A stretch of DNA of 64,000 nucleotides from an uncultured Methylococcaceae bacterium (GTDB taxonomy: Bacteria; Pseudomonadota; Gammaproteobacteria; Methylococcales; Methylomonadaceae). Location of the stretch: NCBI GenBank assembly GCA_903938485.1, contig CAJADF010000040.1:16103-80102 (forward strand). Direction: 5' to 3'. Within the stretch, counting starts at the first letter, position 1; each line of letters opens with the position of its first letter. The notes under the pieces were generated by a model. The model worked only from the letters and a program-made list of their open reading frames with translations. It made no database searches and was not told where the DNA came from. The position numbers were made by a program, and so were the translations under genes. This document shows, piece after piece, positions 28,991 to 38,158 of the stretch.

Positions 28991-29149
28991 TTTGCTTAGG
29001 ATAATGATGTATTAGCGAGGTAAAATGTTATTAAGTCGCTGATAAGGGTTTATTGAGTCTAAATCAGGGCGATCTACGACAAATATTTAATTGTTAGAAG
29101 CAGTTATTGTTGTATCCATTCTAAATTGTCCTGCTTTGAAGTTAATATA

Positions 29150-29314
29150 ATGATATCTTCTCAAGAGCGTGCGGTTTTAAAGCGAGTATTTACATAACAG
29201 TCTATTGCGGCCCGATTAGGAGTAAATACATCTTTATTTGCTCTAAACGGTGCTGCATTTGCAGTAAAAAATGATGTATTAGTGCTGTATACACATATAT
29301 CTATGGTTTATTAA
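29150..29314 (+). pseudogene. Short broken reading frame of unknown origin
   Basis: From the ATG at 29150 the frame reads SSQERAVLKRVFT, meets an in-frame TAA, and continues QSIAARLGVNTSLFAL for about 37 more codons. The SIAARLGVN piece resembles a helix-turn-helix recognition region. The single interruption in otherwise protein-like sequence suggests a degraded gene, but no family can be named. Confidence 0.25.
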
Positions 29315-29832
29315 ATGTTATCATAAATTAGTGTCTTATATAAATTACGCTGTAAAATATAAAACTATTTTCACAAAACTTATTATTTATAGTGCGCCTT
29401 TATATTACTCACATCGCTAGCTAAAATGCTTAGATTATCAGCGATAGTTTAGATATTGCCATACTATAGCCATCCATTTTTAAGCTTACGCTGACTAGTT
29501 TTGCGATAGGGCTTATGATAACAAGCTATGAATTGACTTTTGCTACGCAAATAATAAAAGCGTTAATGAGTTGACTATGTAGGGTTTTTATAAAATTGAT
29601 AGTTATTTATGCGTTAGAGTAGATAATAAGTGTTTTCGGGAACAATTTAACGAAGAGCCAAGTATAGAAGCTTCTTGCATATGGTAAGTACTCAGAATTA
29701 TCAAAGGATATAGAGGGTGCTATTTATCAAACTGTATTTAGTATTTGCTGCCACTTAGGTAATAACGCTGTATTACTGTAAAATGTCTGCTATTAGATAG
29801 ATAGTCATACGTTTTTAAATACCCTCTATACC

Positions 29833-31434
29833 ATGTTAAGAATTACCGAACTTAAACTCCCCTTAGACCATTCAGAAGCCGATCTTAAAGATGCCATTCT
29901 TAAAAGGTTAGGAATTAAAGTTGAACAACTGGTTTCTTTCACTGTTTTTCGTCAGGGTCATGATGCTAGAAAAAAATCCGAAATTTATATGGTTTATACA
30001 TTAGACGTTGATATCAGCAATCAAGCCGCTTATTTAGCCCAGTTAGATACGGAATCCAATATTGCTATAACGCCTGATACTACTTATAAATTTGTCGCAC
30101 AAGCGCCCGAACAGTTATCAGGCAGGCCGATTGTCATTGGTATGGGGCCCTGTGGTTTATTTGTGGGTTTAATTTTGGCGCAAATGGGTTTTAACCCCAT
30201 TATTTTAGAGCGTGGTAAAGAAGTAAGAGAGCGTACTAAAGATACCTTCGGTTTATGGCGCAAAAGCATTTTTAATCCTGAGTCTAATGTGCAATTTGGT
30301 GAGGGTGGGGCAGGTACTTTTTCTGACGGTAAACTTTATACCCAAATCAAAGACCCTCATCATTACGGCAGAAAAGTATTAACCGAGTTTGTTAAAGCCG
30401 GCGCTCCTGCTGAGATTCTGCATGTGAGTAAGCCCCATATTGGTACTTTTAAATTAGTGTCTATGGTTGAGCAGATGCGCGCGACTATTGAATCACTGGG
30501 TGGTGAGATACGTTTTCAGAGCCGGGTAGATACACTTAATATTGAGCTAGGGCAAGTGACGGGCGTTACGTTATCAAATGGTGAAACGTTAACAAGTCAG
30601 CATGTCGTATTGGCTGTAGGGCACAGTGCGCGGGATACCTTCAAGATGCTCTATGAACAAGGTGTATATATTGAAGCTAAACCATTTTCTGTTGGGTTTA
30701 GAATTGAACATCCCCAATCATTGATTGATAAATGTCGGTTTGGAAGTAATGCCGGTCATCCTTTGCTGGGGGCGGCTGACTATAAATTAGTGCATCACTG
30801 TAAGAATGGTCGAGCAGTGTATAGTTTTTGTATGTGCCCTGGCGGTACAGTGGTAGCCGCAACGTCAGAAGTAGGTCATGTAGTGACTAACGGAATGAGT
30901 CAGTATTCGCGTAATGAGCGTAATGCGAACAGTGGTATTGTGGTGGGCATTACGCCAGAGGATTATCCGGGTCACCCATTAGCAGGTATTGATTTACAGA
31001 GGCAATTAGAGGCCAGGGCTTATGTCTTAGGCGGCGAAACTTATCAAGCGCCCGGTCAATTAGTGGGTGATTTTATTGCTAATAAACCTTCCACAAAGTT
31101 AGGTTCCGTTCAGCCTTCTTATACTCCGGGTGTTAGGTTAGGTGATTTGAGTACAGCTTTACCTGATTATGCCATTGAGGCAATACGGGAAGCTTTACCT
31201 GCGTTTGATAGAAAAATAAAAGGTTTTGCAATGGCTGATGCGGTATTAACAGGGGTTGAGACGCGTACCTCATCGCCTATTCGTATAAAACGTAATGAGC
31301 ATTTTCAAAGTGTTAACACAAAGGGCTTGTATCCTGCTGGTGAAGGCGCTGGTTACGCTGGGGGTATATTATCTGCAGCGGTGGATGGTATAAAAGTGGC
31401 TGAAGCGGTGGCTTTGTCGATACTTAACAAATAA
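29833..31434 (+). CDS. FAD-dependent oxidoreductase, COG2509 family
   Basis: The 533-residue flavoprotein belongs to the uncharacterised COG2509 group. An N-terminal domain of about 85 residues (LRITELKLPLDHSEADLKDAI) precedes a dinucleotide-binding fold with GMGPCGLFVGLILAQMGF. Family blocks FGEGGAGTFSDGKLYT, VLAVGHSARDTF, FSVGFRIEHPQ and the C-terminal GEGAGYAGGILSAAVDGIK are all present. It should be cytosolic. The reaction is unknown. It is convergent with phoR and the two genes abut with no gap at all. Confidence 0.87.
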   Translation: MLRITELKLPLDHSEADLKDAILKRLGIKVEQLVSFTVFRQGHDARKKSEIYMVYTLDVDISNQAAYLAQLDTESNIAITPDTTYKFVAQAPEQLSGRPIVIGMGPCGLFVGLILAQMGFNPIILERGKEVRERTKDTFGLWRKSIFNPESNVQFGEGGAGTFSDGKLYTQIKDPHHYGRKVLTEFVKAGAPAEILHVSKPHIGTFKLVSMVEQMRATIESLGGEIRFQSRVDTLNIELGQVTGVTLSNGETLTSQHVVLAVGHSARDTFKMLYEQGVYIEAKPFSVGFRIEHPQSLIDKCRFGSNAGHPLLGAADYKLVHHCKNGRAVYSFCMCPGGTVVAATSEVGHVVTNGMSQYSRNERNANSGIVVGITPEDYPGHPLAGIDLQRQLEARAYVLGGETYQAPGQLVGDFIANKPSTKLGSVQPSYTPGVRLGDLSTALPDYAIEAIREALPAFDRKIKGFAMADAVLTGVETRTSSPIRIKRNEHFQSVNTKGLYPAGEGAGYAGGILSAAVDGIKVAEAVALSILNK

Positions 31435-32709
31435 TTAACAAAGTCTTCTGACGGGAAAGTGACAACTAAAACAACTGCCGACAGATAATTCACTGGTAAT
31501 ATTAAGATGCGCATCATGTCGCATCAGCACATGTTTAACTATCGCTAAGCCGAGACCTGTGCCGTTCACTTTTCTTTGGCGTTTGGTTTCGACTCGATAG
31601 AATCGTTCGGTAATTCTTGGGATATCTGCTTTTGAAATTCCTTCACCATTATCTTCAACAGCTAAAACTAAGAAGTAAGTGTCTTGATACCAACGTACTT
31701 TTACGATAGAGTCTTCTGTCGAATATTTAAGCGCATTGTTTATCAAATTACTAAAAGCACTCCTTAATTCTTGTTCTTCTCCGACTATATTGGCGTTTGA
31801 TTCTAAAGAAAGTTGAATGCGGGTGTTTGATTTTCCTAGTGCATCGCCTTCATTACAAATTTGCGTCAATAGGGCGGGGACATTGACGCAACTGGTTTTA
31901 TTCTGTTGGGTTTCTAAACGGGCTAATAATAATAAATCATCAACCAAATGTTGCATGCGCTCAGTTTGGCCTTGCATTTGGATGAATGAATTGGTTAAGA
32001 GCTGAGAATGCTCGTCATCCATGTCTTGTAGCGTTTCTATGTATCCCTTAAGCACAGTCAGTGGTGTTCTAAGTTCATGAGAAACATTAGCTACGAAATC
32101 CTTACGCATACGCTCCATTTTTTTAAATTGAGTAATGTCTTGGGCTATCATTAGGCGTAAGCCAGCGCCATAGGAAATTACTTTAACTTCAAGTGCAACT
32201 CTATTGTCTACAGGTGAGGGTAAAATGACGGATTCTTTGTAGTTTTTTGATCTTAAATAGCGGTTAAACTCTGGAAAACGAATTAAGTTGGGTATGCGTT
32301 GACCTTTGTCAGAAGTCTTTAAGCCAAATACTTCTCTAGCTGATTTATTAGCCCAGTCAATTTCATCATGGGGGCCTAAGATGATAACGGCGTTTGGGAG
32401 TGCTTCTGTAGATTGTCTAAATTGATCGATAATGTTGCGGAGTTTCTTTTTACGGCGTTTTTCACTTTTCTTAATTCGGTAGACGTGATAATAAATGTCT
32501 TCCCAAACACCTTTTGTTTTTGGATATTGACCACGTCCACCCGCTCTAATCCATTTTTCAAAACGATTAATTTGCAGGAATTGAGTAATGATAATCCCCA
32601 GCATTAATAAAAATAAAAAGACAATAAAATGTCCTGTTATTCCACCTACTATCACTGAAATAAGCAATAGTAGGATAACTGCGGTTATTTCTCTTTCCCA
32701 AACACGCAT
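31435..32709 (-). CDS. phoR: Phosphate-regulon sensor histidine kinase PhoR
   Basis: The 424-residue inner-membrane kinase/phosphatase partners PhoB. Two adjacent hydrophobic helices at residues about 9-47 are followed by a short PhoR-type linker, a PAS domain (about 95-200, ALPNAVIILGPHDEIDWANKSA) and the H-box SHELRTPLTVLKG. The ATPase boxes are NLINNALKYS, VEDNGEGI and GTGLGLAIVKH. The lack of a periplasmic loop is typical of PhoR, which senses through the Pst transporter. It follows phoB by 3 bases. pst and phoU genes are not in the window. Confidence 0.94.
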   Translation of the reverse strand: MRVWEREITAVILLLLISVIVGGITGHFIVFLFLLMLGIIITQFLQINRFEKWIRAGGRGQYPKTKGVWEDIYYHVYRIKKSEKRRKKKLRNIIDQFRQSTEALPNAVIILGPHDEIDWANKSAREVFGLKTSDKGQRIPNLIRFPEFNRYLRSKNYKESVILPSPVDNRVALEVKVISYGAGLRLMIAQDITQFKKMERMRKDFVANVSHELRTPLTVLKGYIETLQDMDDEHSQLLTNSFIQMQGQTERMQHLVDDLLLLARLETQQNKTSCVNVPALLTQICNEGDALGKSNTRIQLSLESNANIVGEEQELRSAFSNLINNALKYSTEDSIVKVRWYQDTYFLVLAVEDNGEGISKADIPRITERFYRVETKRQRKVNGTGLGLAIVKHVLMRHDAHLNITSELSVGSCFSCHFPVRRLC

Positions 32710-32712
32710 GTT

Positions 32713-33405
32713 TTATTCGACTAATGAGAACCGATAGCCAAAGCCTCTAACAGTTTGAACTAAATCTTCACGGCCATGTTCTTCAAGTATTTTTCTTAAG
32801 CGGCGGATATGTACGTCGATAGTGCGTTCTTCAATATAGACACTCCGTCCCCAAACTTGATCAAGTAATTGGGTACGAGTATAGACTTTGTCTGGGTGCG
32901 TCATAAAGAAATGCATGAGACGGAATTCTGTGGGGCTCACTTCTAATTGTTTATCGCCGATAGTGAGTCTGTGCTGCTCTATATCAAGTGTTAAATCACC
33001 CAAGAATATTTGAGCTTGGCCTTGAATCTTTCCACTTCTACGCAATACCGCTCTAATTCTTGCGATAAGTTCTTTGGGGGAGAAGGGTTTAGTCATGTAA
33101 TCATCAGCCCCTATTTCTAGGCCTTTGACTTTATCTTCTTCTTCACCTCGCGCGGTTAATAAAATAATAGGAATGTCTTTGTATACGGATTCTTTTTTTA
33201 AGCGTCTTGCCCATTCAACACCACTAATGCCGGGTAGCATCCAATCTAGTAAAATAAGGTCGTGGGCTCTGTCATCTAGGCATTTTTGAGCTTCTTCAGC
33301 ATCAGCTGCAGCAAAGGGCAGAAATCCCGCTTGCTCTAATACCATCAATAACATTTCTCTGATGGCGTCTTCATCTTCAACAACAAGAATATTAAAATTA
33401 GACAT
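32713..33405 (-). CDS. phoB: Phosphate-regulon response regulator PhoB
   Basis: This 230-residue OmpR-type activator has a receiver domain ([14 protein letters not shown], phospho-acceptor Asp in [13 protein letters not shown], Lys in [11 protein letters not shown]) and a winged-helix DNA-binding domain ([30 protein letters not shown]...[11 protein letters not shown]). It is first in the phoBR operon. A likely Pho box with a perfect -10 sits upstream (33436-33470), so autoregulation under phosphate limitation is expected. Confidence 0.95.
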   Translation of the reverse strand: MSNFNILVVEDEDAIREMLLMVLEQAGFLPFAAADAEEAQKCLDDRAHDLILLDWMLPGISGVEWARRLKKESVYKDIPIILLTARGEEEDKVKGLEIGADDYMTKPFSPKELIARIRAVLRRSGKIQGQAQIFLGDLTLDIEQHRLTIGDKQLEVSPTEFRLMHFFMTHPDKVYTRTQLLDQVWGRSVYIEERTIDVHIRRLRKILEEHGREDLVQTVRGFGYRFSLVE

Positions 33406-33435
33406 AATTATTAAAATTAAACACAGGAGAGTTCC

Positions 33436-33470
33436 ATTATACCAAACAGCCTATTACTCTATTATGACAA
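33436..33470 (-). promoter_or_regulatory. Probable Pho box and -10 of the phoB promoter
   Basis: On the reverse strand TTGTCAT (33470-33464), a 4-base spacer and GAGTAAT (33459-33453) approximate the two 7-base half-sites of the Pho box (consensus CTGTCAT, matches 6/7 and 4/7). Eleven bases further is a perfect TATAAT (33441-33436), the spacing used by PhoB-activated promoters where the box replaces the -35. The predicted start is about 25 bases before the phoB ATG. Confidence 0.65.
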
Positions 33471-33535
33471 TATGGCGACTTAGATAGCTATCATTTACAA
33501 TAGCAGACATTACATAAAATTATCTATCCTTAATC

Positions 33536-33841
33536 ATGAATAATACTAAAACCTATCTTAATGTCAGTTATGCTCAAAAAGATGTGGTTAAAGCATTAGG
33601 TGCTAGATGGGATCCTGCACATAAAAAATGGTATGTGCCTGCAAATATTGATTTAGGATTATTTGACGCTTGGCGTTTGCCTAGCGGAAGTGAGGTTCTT
33701 GAATCTAACAGTTTAGCTGTTAATAAATCCGCTAGTCCTTCAACAAGAACAAATAAAGATAAAAGTGCGGCTGGCGTTATTACGTTTCCGGCAGATAAAA
33801 GTTTTGTAGCTTATGATGGCCAAAAGCCACCTTGGGAATAG
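33536..33841 (+). CDS. DUF5710-domain small protein
   Basis: The 101-residue protein is built around one DUF5710 domain (residues about 5-45): TYLNVSYAQKDVVKALGARWDPAHKKWYVPANIDLGLFDAW. This domain is often found at the ends of DNA-handling, primase or toxin-like proteins; its function is unknown, and here it stands nearly alone with a 50-residue low-complexity tail ending YDGQKPPWE. It lies 7 bases upstream of the metallopeptidase-like gene, so the two are probably co-transcribed. Confidence 0.82.
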   Translation: MNNTKTYLNVSYAQKDVVKALGARWDPAHKKWYVPANIDLGLFDAWRLPSGSEVLESNSLAVNKSASPSTRTNKDKSAAGVITFPADKSFVAYDGQKPPWE

Positions 33842-33848
33842 TCCTGCG

Positions 33849-34352
33849 ATGGAAATTTTAAAGTATCTTGCTGGTTATTCTGAAAATATACAAAACCAAG
33901 TCATAAAAATGATTGATTCAGATAAACTAAACGATTATTTGTTAAATAAATATCATTTTAGTCATGAAATTAAAACGGATAAGGCTTTATATCAATATGT
34001 AATGGACTTAAAAAATCAATATTTAAAACAATCTAATCCGCTCAGCAAAGTGATTTTTGATGATAAAATTGACTTGGTTCATCAGGCTTTAGGTCTACAC
34101 ACTTTTGTCTCAAGGGTGCAAGGTAGTCAATTAAAGTCTAAAAATGAAATACGAATAGGCTCTGTTTTTAAAAAGTGCCCTGTTGAGTTTTTAAGAATGA
34201 TTGCCGTTCATGAATTAGCACATCTTAGAGAAAAAGATCATAACAAGGCTTTTTATAAGTTATGTGTCTATATGGAGCCTGGTTATCATCAATTAGAGTT
34301 TGATATGCGCTTATATTTAACTCAGGTGGATTTGTTCGGTAAAACCAATTAA
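33849..34352 (+). CDS. YgjP-like metallopeptidase (WLM/DUF45 type)
   Basis: The 167-residue protein (from ATG 33849, 7 bases after the DUF5710 stop) carries a zinc motif HELAHLREKDHNKAFY near the C-terminus. The two His and Glu of HExxH are present, with the third ligand His in KDHN. This is the arrangement of YgjP/DUF45 peptidases. The N-terminal 90 residues are unrelated to E. coli YgjP and contain a helical DYLLNKYHFSHEIKTDKALYQYVMDLK segment. It is probably cytosolic; its substrate is unknown. It overlaps convergently with the aldolase gene by four bases. Confidence 0.82.
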   Translation: MEILKYLAGYSENIQNQVIKMIDSDKLNDYLLNKYHFSHEIKTDKALYQYVMDLKNQYLKQSNPLSKVIFDDKIDLVHQALGLHTFVSRVQGSQLKSKNEIRIGSVFKKCPVEFLRMIAVHELAHLREKDHNKAFYKLCVYMEPGYHQLEFDMRLYLTQVDLFGKTN

Positions 34353-35023
34353 CTTTCGTAACTCAGTTTATTGCCAAATACCGTTTTCCAGTCATTTTCA
34401 AATTGATTAACGGCGGGTTGCACAGCTGGGTGTGTGAAAAGTTGTTCAGCAACTTCTGGTGCTAAAGTAATCGCACCTACACCTAACTTTAGTATTTCCA
34501 TGACTTGTTGAGTGTTCTTAAAGCTAGCGGGTAATAAAATTGAGTTTAGCTGATGTTGATCAATAAGTTGTTGTATATCTGCTACGACAGCAATGCCATT
34601 AGTGCCCATGGCGTCTATTCGGTTGACATAGGGTGCAAGATAATCAGCACCCGCTAGTGCGGCAAGAAAGCCTTGTTGAACAGAATAAATAGCCGTTGCA
34701 AGGACTTTAATGGGGGTTGTTTTTAGGTGATTTATGGCCGTCAGACCTATTTCTGTTGCCGGTATTTTGACGACTATATCGTAAGGTAAGGTATTTAATT
34801 GTTCTGCTTCTTTAATAATATCCTCATAAGTATTGCTAATTGTTTGAACATGAAATCGAGCAGTTGGCCCTAAAATCTTGACACAATGACTTAAATTTTC
34901 TTTAAGACCAAGCCCTGACTTAGCGATGATAGTAGGGTTGGTGGTAATACCTTTTAGAGGTAAAGCCTTATTAAAGCGCTCAAGTTGCACGGTATTTGTG
35001 GTGTCTAGATAAAGCTCAAACAT
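34349..35023 (-). CDS. fsa: Fructose-6-phosphate aldolase / TalC-type transaldolase
   Basis: The 224-residue enzyme is strikingly like E. coli FsaA across its length: FELYLDTTNTV, GITTNPTIIAKSG, YLAPYVNRIDAMG. Active-site residues are kept: Schiff-base Lys86 in VVKIPAT, Gln60 in FHVQTIS, the Thr in LATAIYS and the Tyr in APYVNR. Related short-form proteins can be either fructose-6-phosphate aldolase or transaldolase; Gln60 and Tyr favour FSA. In a ribulose-monophosphate methylotroph it could enter sugar rearrangement. It stands alone on this strand. Confidence 0.88.
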   Translation of the reverse strand: MFELYLDTTNTVQLERFNKALPLKGITTNPTIIAKSGLGLKENLSHCVKILGPTARFHVQTISNTYEDIIKEAEQLNTLPYDIVVKIPATEIGLTAINHLKTTPIKVLATAIYSVQQGFLAALAGADYLAPYVNRIDAMGTNGIAVVADIQQLIDQHQLNSILLPASFKNTQQVMEILKLGVGAITLAPEVAEQLFTHPAVQPAVNQFENDWKTVFGNKLSYES

Positions 35024-35125
35024 CTTTATATTCCTAAATGAGTAGCGGGTAATTTTAACAATTCAAGCCTTAAACAGCTAAATTTTCTTTACAAACACAT
35101 TCAATAATACCGCTTGAGAACATAA

Positions 35126-36154
35126 ATGCATTCAAAAGAATCTAAGTTTAAAGATCAGACTGTCCGGCTGGCTCATGGAAATGGTGGGCGGTTAATGCGA
35201 GAATTAATTCAACAAGTTTTTGCAAAACACTTACAGAATGACCTATTGGATATAAATACTGATGCAGCTTACTTGCCATTAAATGTTGCTGCCGGTGACA
35301 TAATGATTAGCACCGATGGTTTTACTGTTGAGCCCCTAGAGTTTCCTGGAGGCAATATTGGTAGTTTAGCTGTTCATGGTACTGTAAATGATTTGGCGGT
35401 ATCGGGCGCTAAGCCCTTGTATTTAACATTAACTGCGTTTATCGAAGAAGGTTTTGAAATATCAGTACTGGATAGGATAATTGCAAGTATGGCTCAAGCC
35501 TCTGTTGAGTGTGGTGTTAAAATTGTTACAGGTGATACTAAGGTTTTAAGACGTGGTCAAGGTGGTGGAATTTATTTTGCCACATCAGGCATCGGACAAC
35601 GGTTAACTAAGCATGCTCTAGGATTAAATAATATTCAAATTGGCGATGTGCTCGTATTAAGTGGAACGGCGGGTGATCATGGTACTTCCGTGTTATTAGC
35701 TAGAGAGCAGTTTGGCTTAATGGGGTCTTTAAAATCTGATTCCGCTTCCGTTTTTCCAATTACAGAAGCTTTAATCAAACTTGAGGGTTTACGTTTTATG
35801 CGTGATCCAACTCGTGGTGGTGTTGCTACAATTGCTCATGAGATTTCCCAAGTAATCAATCAGTCTGTGCGTCTATATGAAGCCACCATTCCTTATAATG
35901 AGCAAACACATGTGCTTTGTGATTTGTTAGGTTATGATCCACTTTATATGGCTTGTGAAGGTAGAGTGCTTGCTGTTTTTGCCCCTGAATTTGCTGAGCT
36001 TGCAGTTAGTAAATTGCATGAACTGGGTTATGTCGATGCAAGTATTGTCGGTAGAGTAGAGCAGGGACGTCCGCATGTTTTCTTAGAAACACAATTAGGC
36101 GGCGAGCGAATTTTACAAGAGTTGGAAGATGACCCTTTACCGAGAATTTGTTAA
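35126..36154 (+). CDS. hypE: Hydrogenase maturation protein HypE, orphan copy
   Basis: The 342-residue protein is HypE, which dehydrates a carbamoylated C-terminal cysteine to thiocyanate, supplying CN ligands to the NiFe-hydrogenase active site. It has VRLAHGNGGRLMRELI, STDGFTVEPLEFPGGNIG, VTGDTKVLRRG and DPTRGGVATIAHEI, and ends PRIC with the essential terminal Cys. No hypA-D, hypF or hydrogenase genes lie within 30 kb on either side, so it is separated from its usual cluster. It has its own 102-base upstream gap. Confidence 0.95.
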   Translation: MHSKESKFKDQTVRLAHGNGGRLMRELIQQVFAKHLQNDLLDINTDAAYLPLNVAAGDIMISTDGFTVEPLEFPGGNIGSLAVHGTVNDLAVSGAKPLYLTLTAFIEEGFEISVLDRIIASMAQASVECGVKIVTGDTKVLRRGQGGGIYFATSGIGQRLTKHALGLNNIQIGDVLVLSGTAGDHGTSVLLAREQFGLMGSLKSDSASVFPITEALIKLEGLRFMRDPTRGGVATIAHEISQVINQSVRLYEATIPYNEQTHVLCDLLGYDPLYMACEGRVLAVFAPEFAELAVSKLHELGYVDASIVGRVEQGRPHVFLETQLGGERILQELEDDPLPRIC

Positions 36155-36294
36155 ATTATATTTTATTAGTGTTGAGGTTAATGTTATTATTACAATAACT
36201 TGTAAGTAGTTTTCTAGATAATTTTAAGATTTATGCAAGATAAGGGTTGTTGTTATGGATTTGCTATAAATATATTCACAATATTGGATTAAGT

Positions 36295-38145
36295 GTGCAA
36301 ATAAATTTTATTAAGAAATTTGGGTATTCTTGCGAGTTATTTATACTGGCTTTACTATTGAATTGTTTTGTTCAATTCAATGTTTATGCTGATGTTGATA
36401 GTGCTTTGCCATTAGTGGATAAATTAAAAAAAGCCATAATTTCGCTTGATATTGAGCAAGCAACTGCTGATGAAATAAAAGCCGTATTAAAAACAAAACA
36501 AAATTCTTACTTAAAACGATCTAATTTTCAAAATCGCTCCGAGGATATAACTAAGTTATACGAGTTTTCCGGAAATAAGTTATTGTGGGTTTCAAATCCA
36601 GACGCTGAAAAAAAGGCGTTAGAAGTGATTGGTTTGATTAGTGCAGCAAGCGAGAATGGTCTTAATCCTGAAGATTATGAACTTAGTAATTTAATGCGTT
36701 TGCAAGCAAAATCAAAAATAACGGCAATTGATAATTACAAAGAATTAGCGCTTTATGACACTGCAATTAGTGTGTCATTATTAAGATATTTACATGATTT
36801 GCATTATGGTCGAATTAATCCAAAATCAATAAATTTTAATCTTAAATTAAGAGATAAAAAAATAATTGATATCCCTCGACTTATCAATACCGCCATTAAT
36901 AAATTAAGCATCCTAGAACTTGACGACTTATCTCAACCCCAATTAAAGCAATATCAAAAACTAAAGCAAGAATTGGCTATTTATCGAGTGCTTGCTGCTG
37001 AAGGATTAGTCTTACACCTGCCATTTATTGAAAAAGTTAACCCAAATGAAAATTTATCTATGGCAAATGCCTTAACTCATTTTTTAATTGGATTGGGTGA
37101 TTTATCAAAGGATTCTGATGCTTCTTACAAAAACGCTACTATTTATGATGATAAATTAGTTGCCGGAGTTAAAAAATTCCAATTACGGCATGGGATTGAA
37201 GTGGATGGTGTATTGGGTCAGCGTACGGTTGCAGAACTTAATGTCCCAATTTTTGAGAGAATTAGTCAGCTTGAGTTAGCAATGGAGCGTTTACGTTGGT
37301 TGCCAGAGTTAACTAATGGTGCCTCAATCATTGTTAATATTCCTGCTTTTCAGTTGTGGGCTTTTGATGATGTTAATGAGATAAACGCGAATATGCCAAA
37401 TATGCGTGTTGTTGTAGGTAAAGCACTAAAAAATGAAACGCCAGTATTAATGGCAGAGATGCGTTTTATTGATTTTATGCCCTATTGGAATGTGCCTTAT
37501 AATATTGTTAAGAAAGAGATTGTACCTAAACTTATTAAAAACCCTAGTTACCTAGTGGGTGAAAATATGGAAATGGTTGCAACGGACCAGGGAGAGACTA
37601 AAATTGTACCTTTCTCTGGAGCAACATTAGTAGGATTAAACCAAGGTACTATTAGGATTAGACAACGACCAGGGCAGAAGAATGCCTTAGGGAAAGTTAA
37701 GTTTATGTTTCCTAATAAAAACGATGTATATCTTCATGATACGCCATCACATGCTTTGTTTAGTCGTGCGAGACGTGATTTTAGCCATGGATGCGTTCGA
37801 GTTGAAAAACCTGATCAATTAGCTGAGTTCGTTTTGAAAAACCAATTAAGCAAAGAAGCAATTAATGATGCTATGCAAACGCAAAAATCACGTCGAATCA
37901 TGCTTAAGAAATCTATACCGGTATTGTTTTTCTATACGACAGCCTTTGTTGATCATAACAATGTTTTGAGTTTTTATGCGGATATCTATGGCTATGATGA
38001 AGTTTTGAAAGCAGAACTTAAAAAATTACAAGACGTACCTGATCAGGTTTTATTTTCGCCACCTGAAGAAATTGTTCCTACGGAAGTTGCCACTAGCAAT
38101 ACTGAGTTATCAAATTTAACTACTGAATCTGATAAACAGCCTTAA
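36295..38145 (+). CDS. L,D-transpeptidase, LdtD/YcbB type
   Basis: The 616-residue periplasmic enzyme makes 3-3 peptidoglycan cross-links. The start is uncertain: GTG 36295 puts a hydrophobic signal helix (FILALLLNCFVQFNVYA) within the first 35 residues, whereas a TTG at 36247 adds 16 residues. Order: N-terminal scaffold domain, peptidoglycan-binding helices (VAGVKKFQLRHGIEVDGVLGQRTVAELN), then the YkuD domain with catalytic Cys in FSHGCVRVEKPDQ. Length matches LdtD. It is convergent, 13 bases apart, with a YcbK-type gene that neighbours ycbB in other gammaproteobacteria. Confidence 0.9.
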   Translation: MQINFIKKFGYSCELFILALLLNCFVQFNVYADVDSALPLVDKLKKAIISLDIEQATADEIKAVLKTKQNSYLKRSNFQNRSEDITKLYEFSGNKLLWVSNPDAEKKALEVIGLISAASENGLNPEDYELSNLMRLQAKSKITAIDNYKELALYDTAISVSLLRYLHDLHYGRINPKSINFNLKLRDKKIIDIPRLINTAINKLSILELDDLSQPQLKQYQKLKQELAIYRVLAAEGLVLHLPFIEKVNPNENLSMANALTHFLIGLGDLSKDSDASYKNATIYDDKLVAGVKKFQLRHGIEVDGVLGQRTVAELNVPIFERISQLELAMERLRWLPELTNGASIIVNIPAFQLWAFDDVNEINANMPNMRVVVGKALKNETPVLMAEMRFIDFMPYWNVPYNIVKKEIVPKLIKNPSYLVGENMEMVATDQGETKIVPFSGATLVGLNQGTIRIRQRPGQKNALGKVKFMFPNKNDVYLHDTPSHALFSRARRDFSHGCVRVEKPDQLAEFVLKNQLSKEAINDAMQTQKSRRIMLKKSIPVLFFYTTAFVDHNNVLSFYADIYGYDEVLKAELKKLQDVPDQVLFSPPEEIVPTEVATSNTELSNLTTESDKQP

Positions 38146-38158
38146 GCTTAGATAAGGT

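Larger units (their letters stand above)
28693..29832. other. 1.1-kb stretch without an intact gene, probably decayed coding DNA
   Basis: Between the exported-protein gene and the COG2509 gene no frame longer than about 50 codons carries an intact family. Two short open stretches look like remnants (listed separately at 28841 and 29150). The remainder (about 29300-29820) is AT-rich with scattered stops on all frames, and I see no convincing promoter, RNA gene or repeat. The density of stops next to protein-like fragments suggests gene decay rather than a long regulatory region. Confidence 0.55.

Noticed and set aside
36247..36294. TTG start for the LdtD-type gene
   Set aside because: Possible but adds hydrophilic and aromatic residues before the signal helix; GTG 36295 fits a signal peptide better. 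Not fully excluded.
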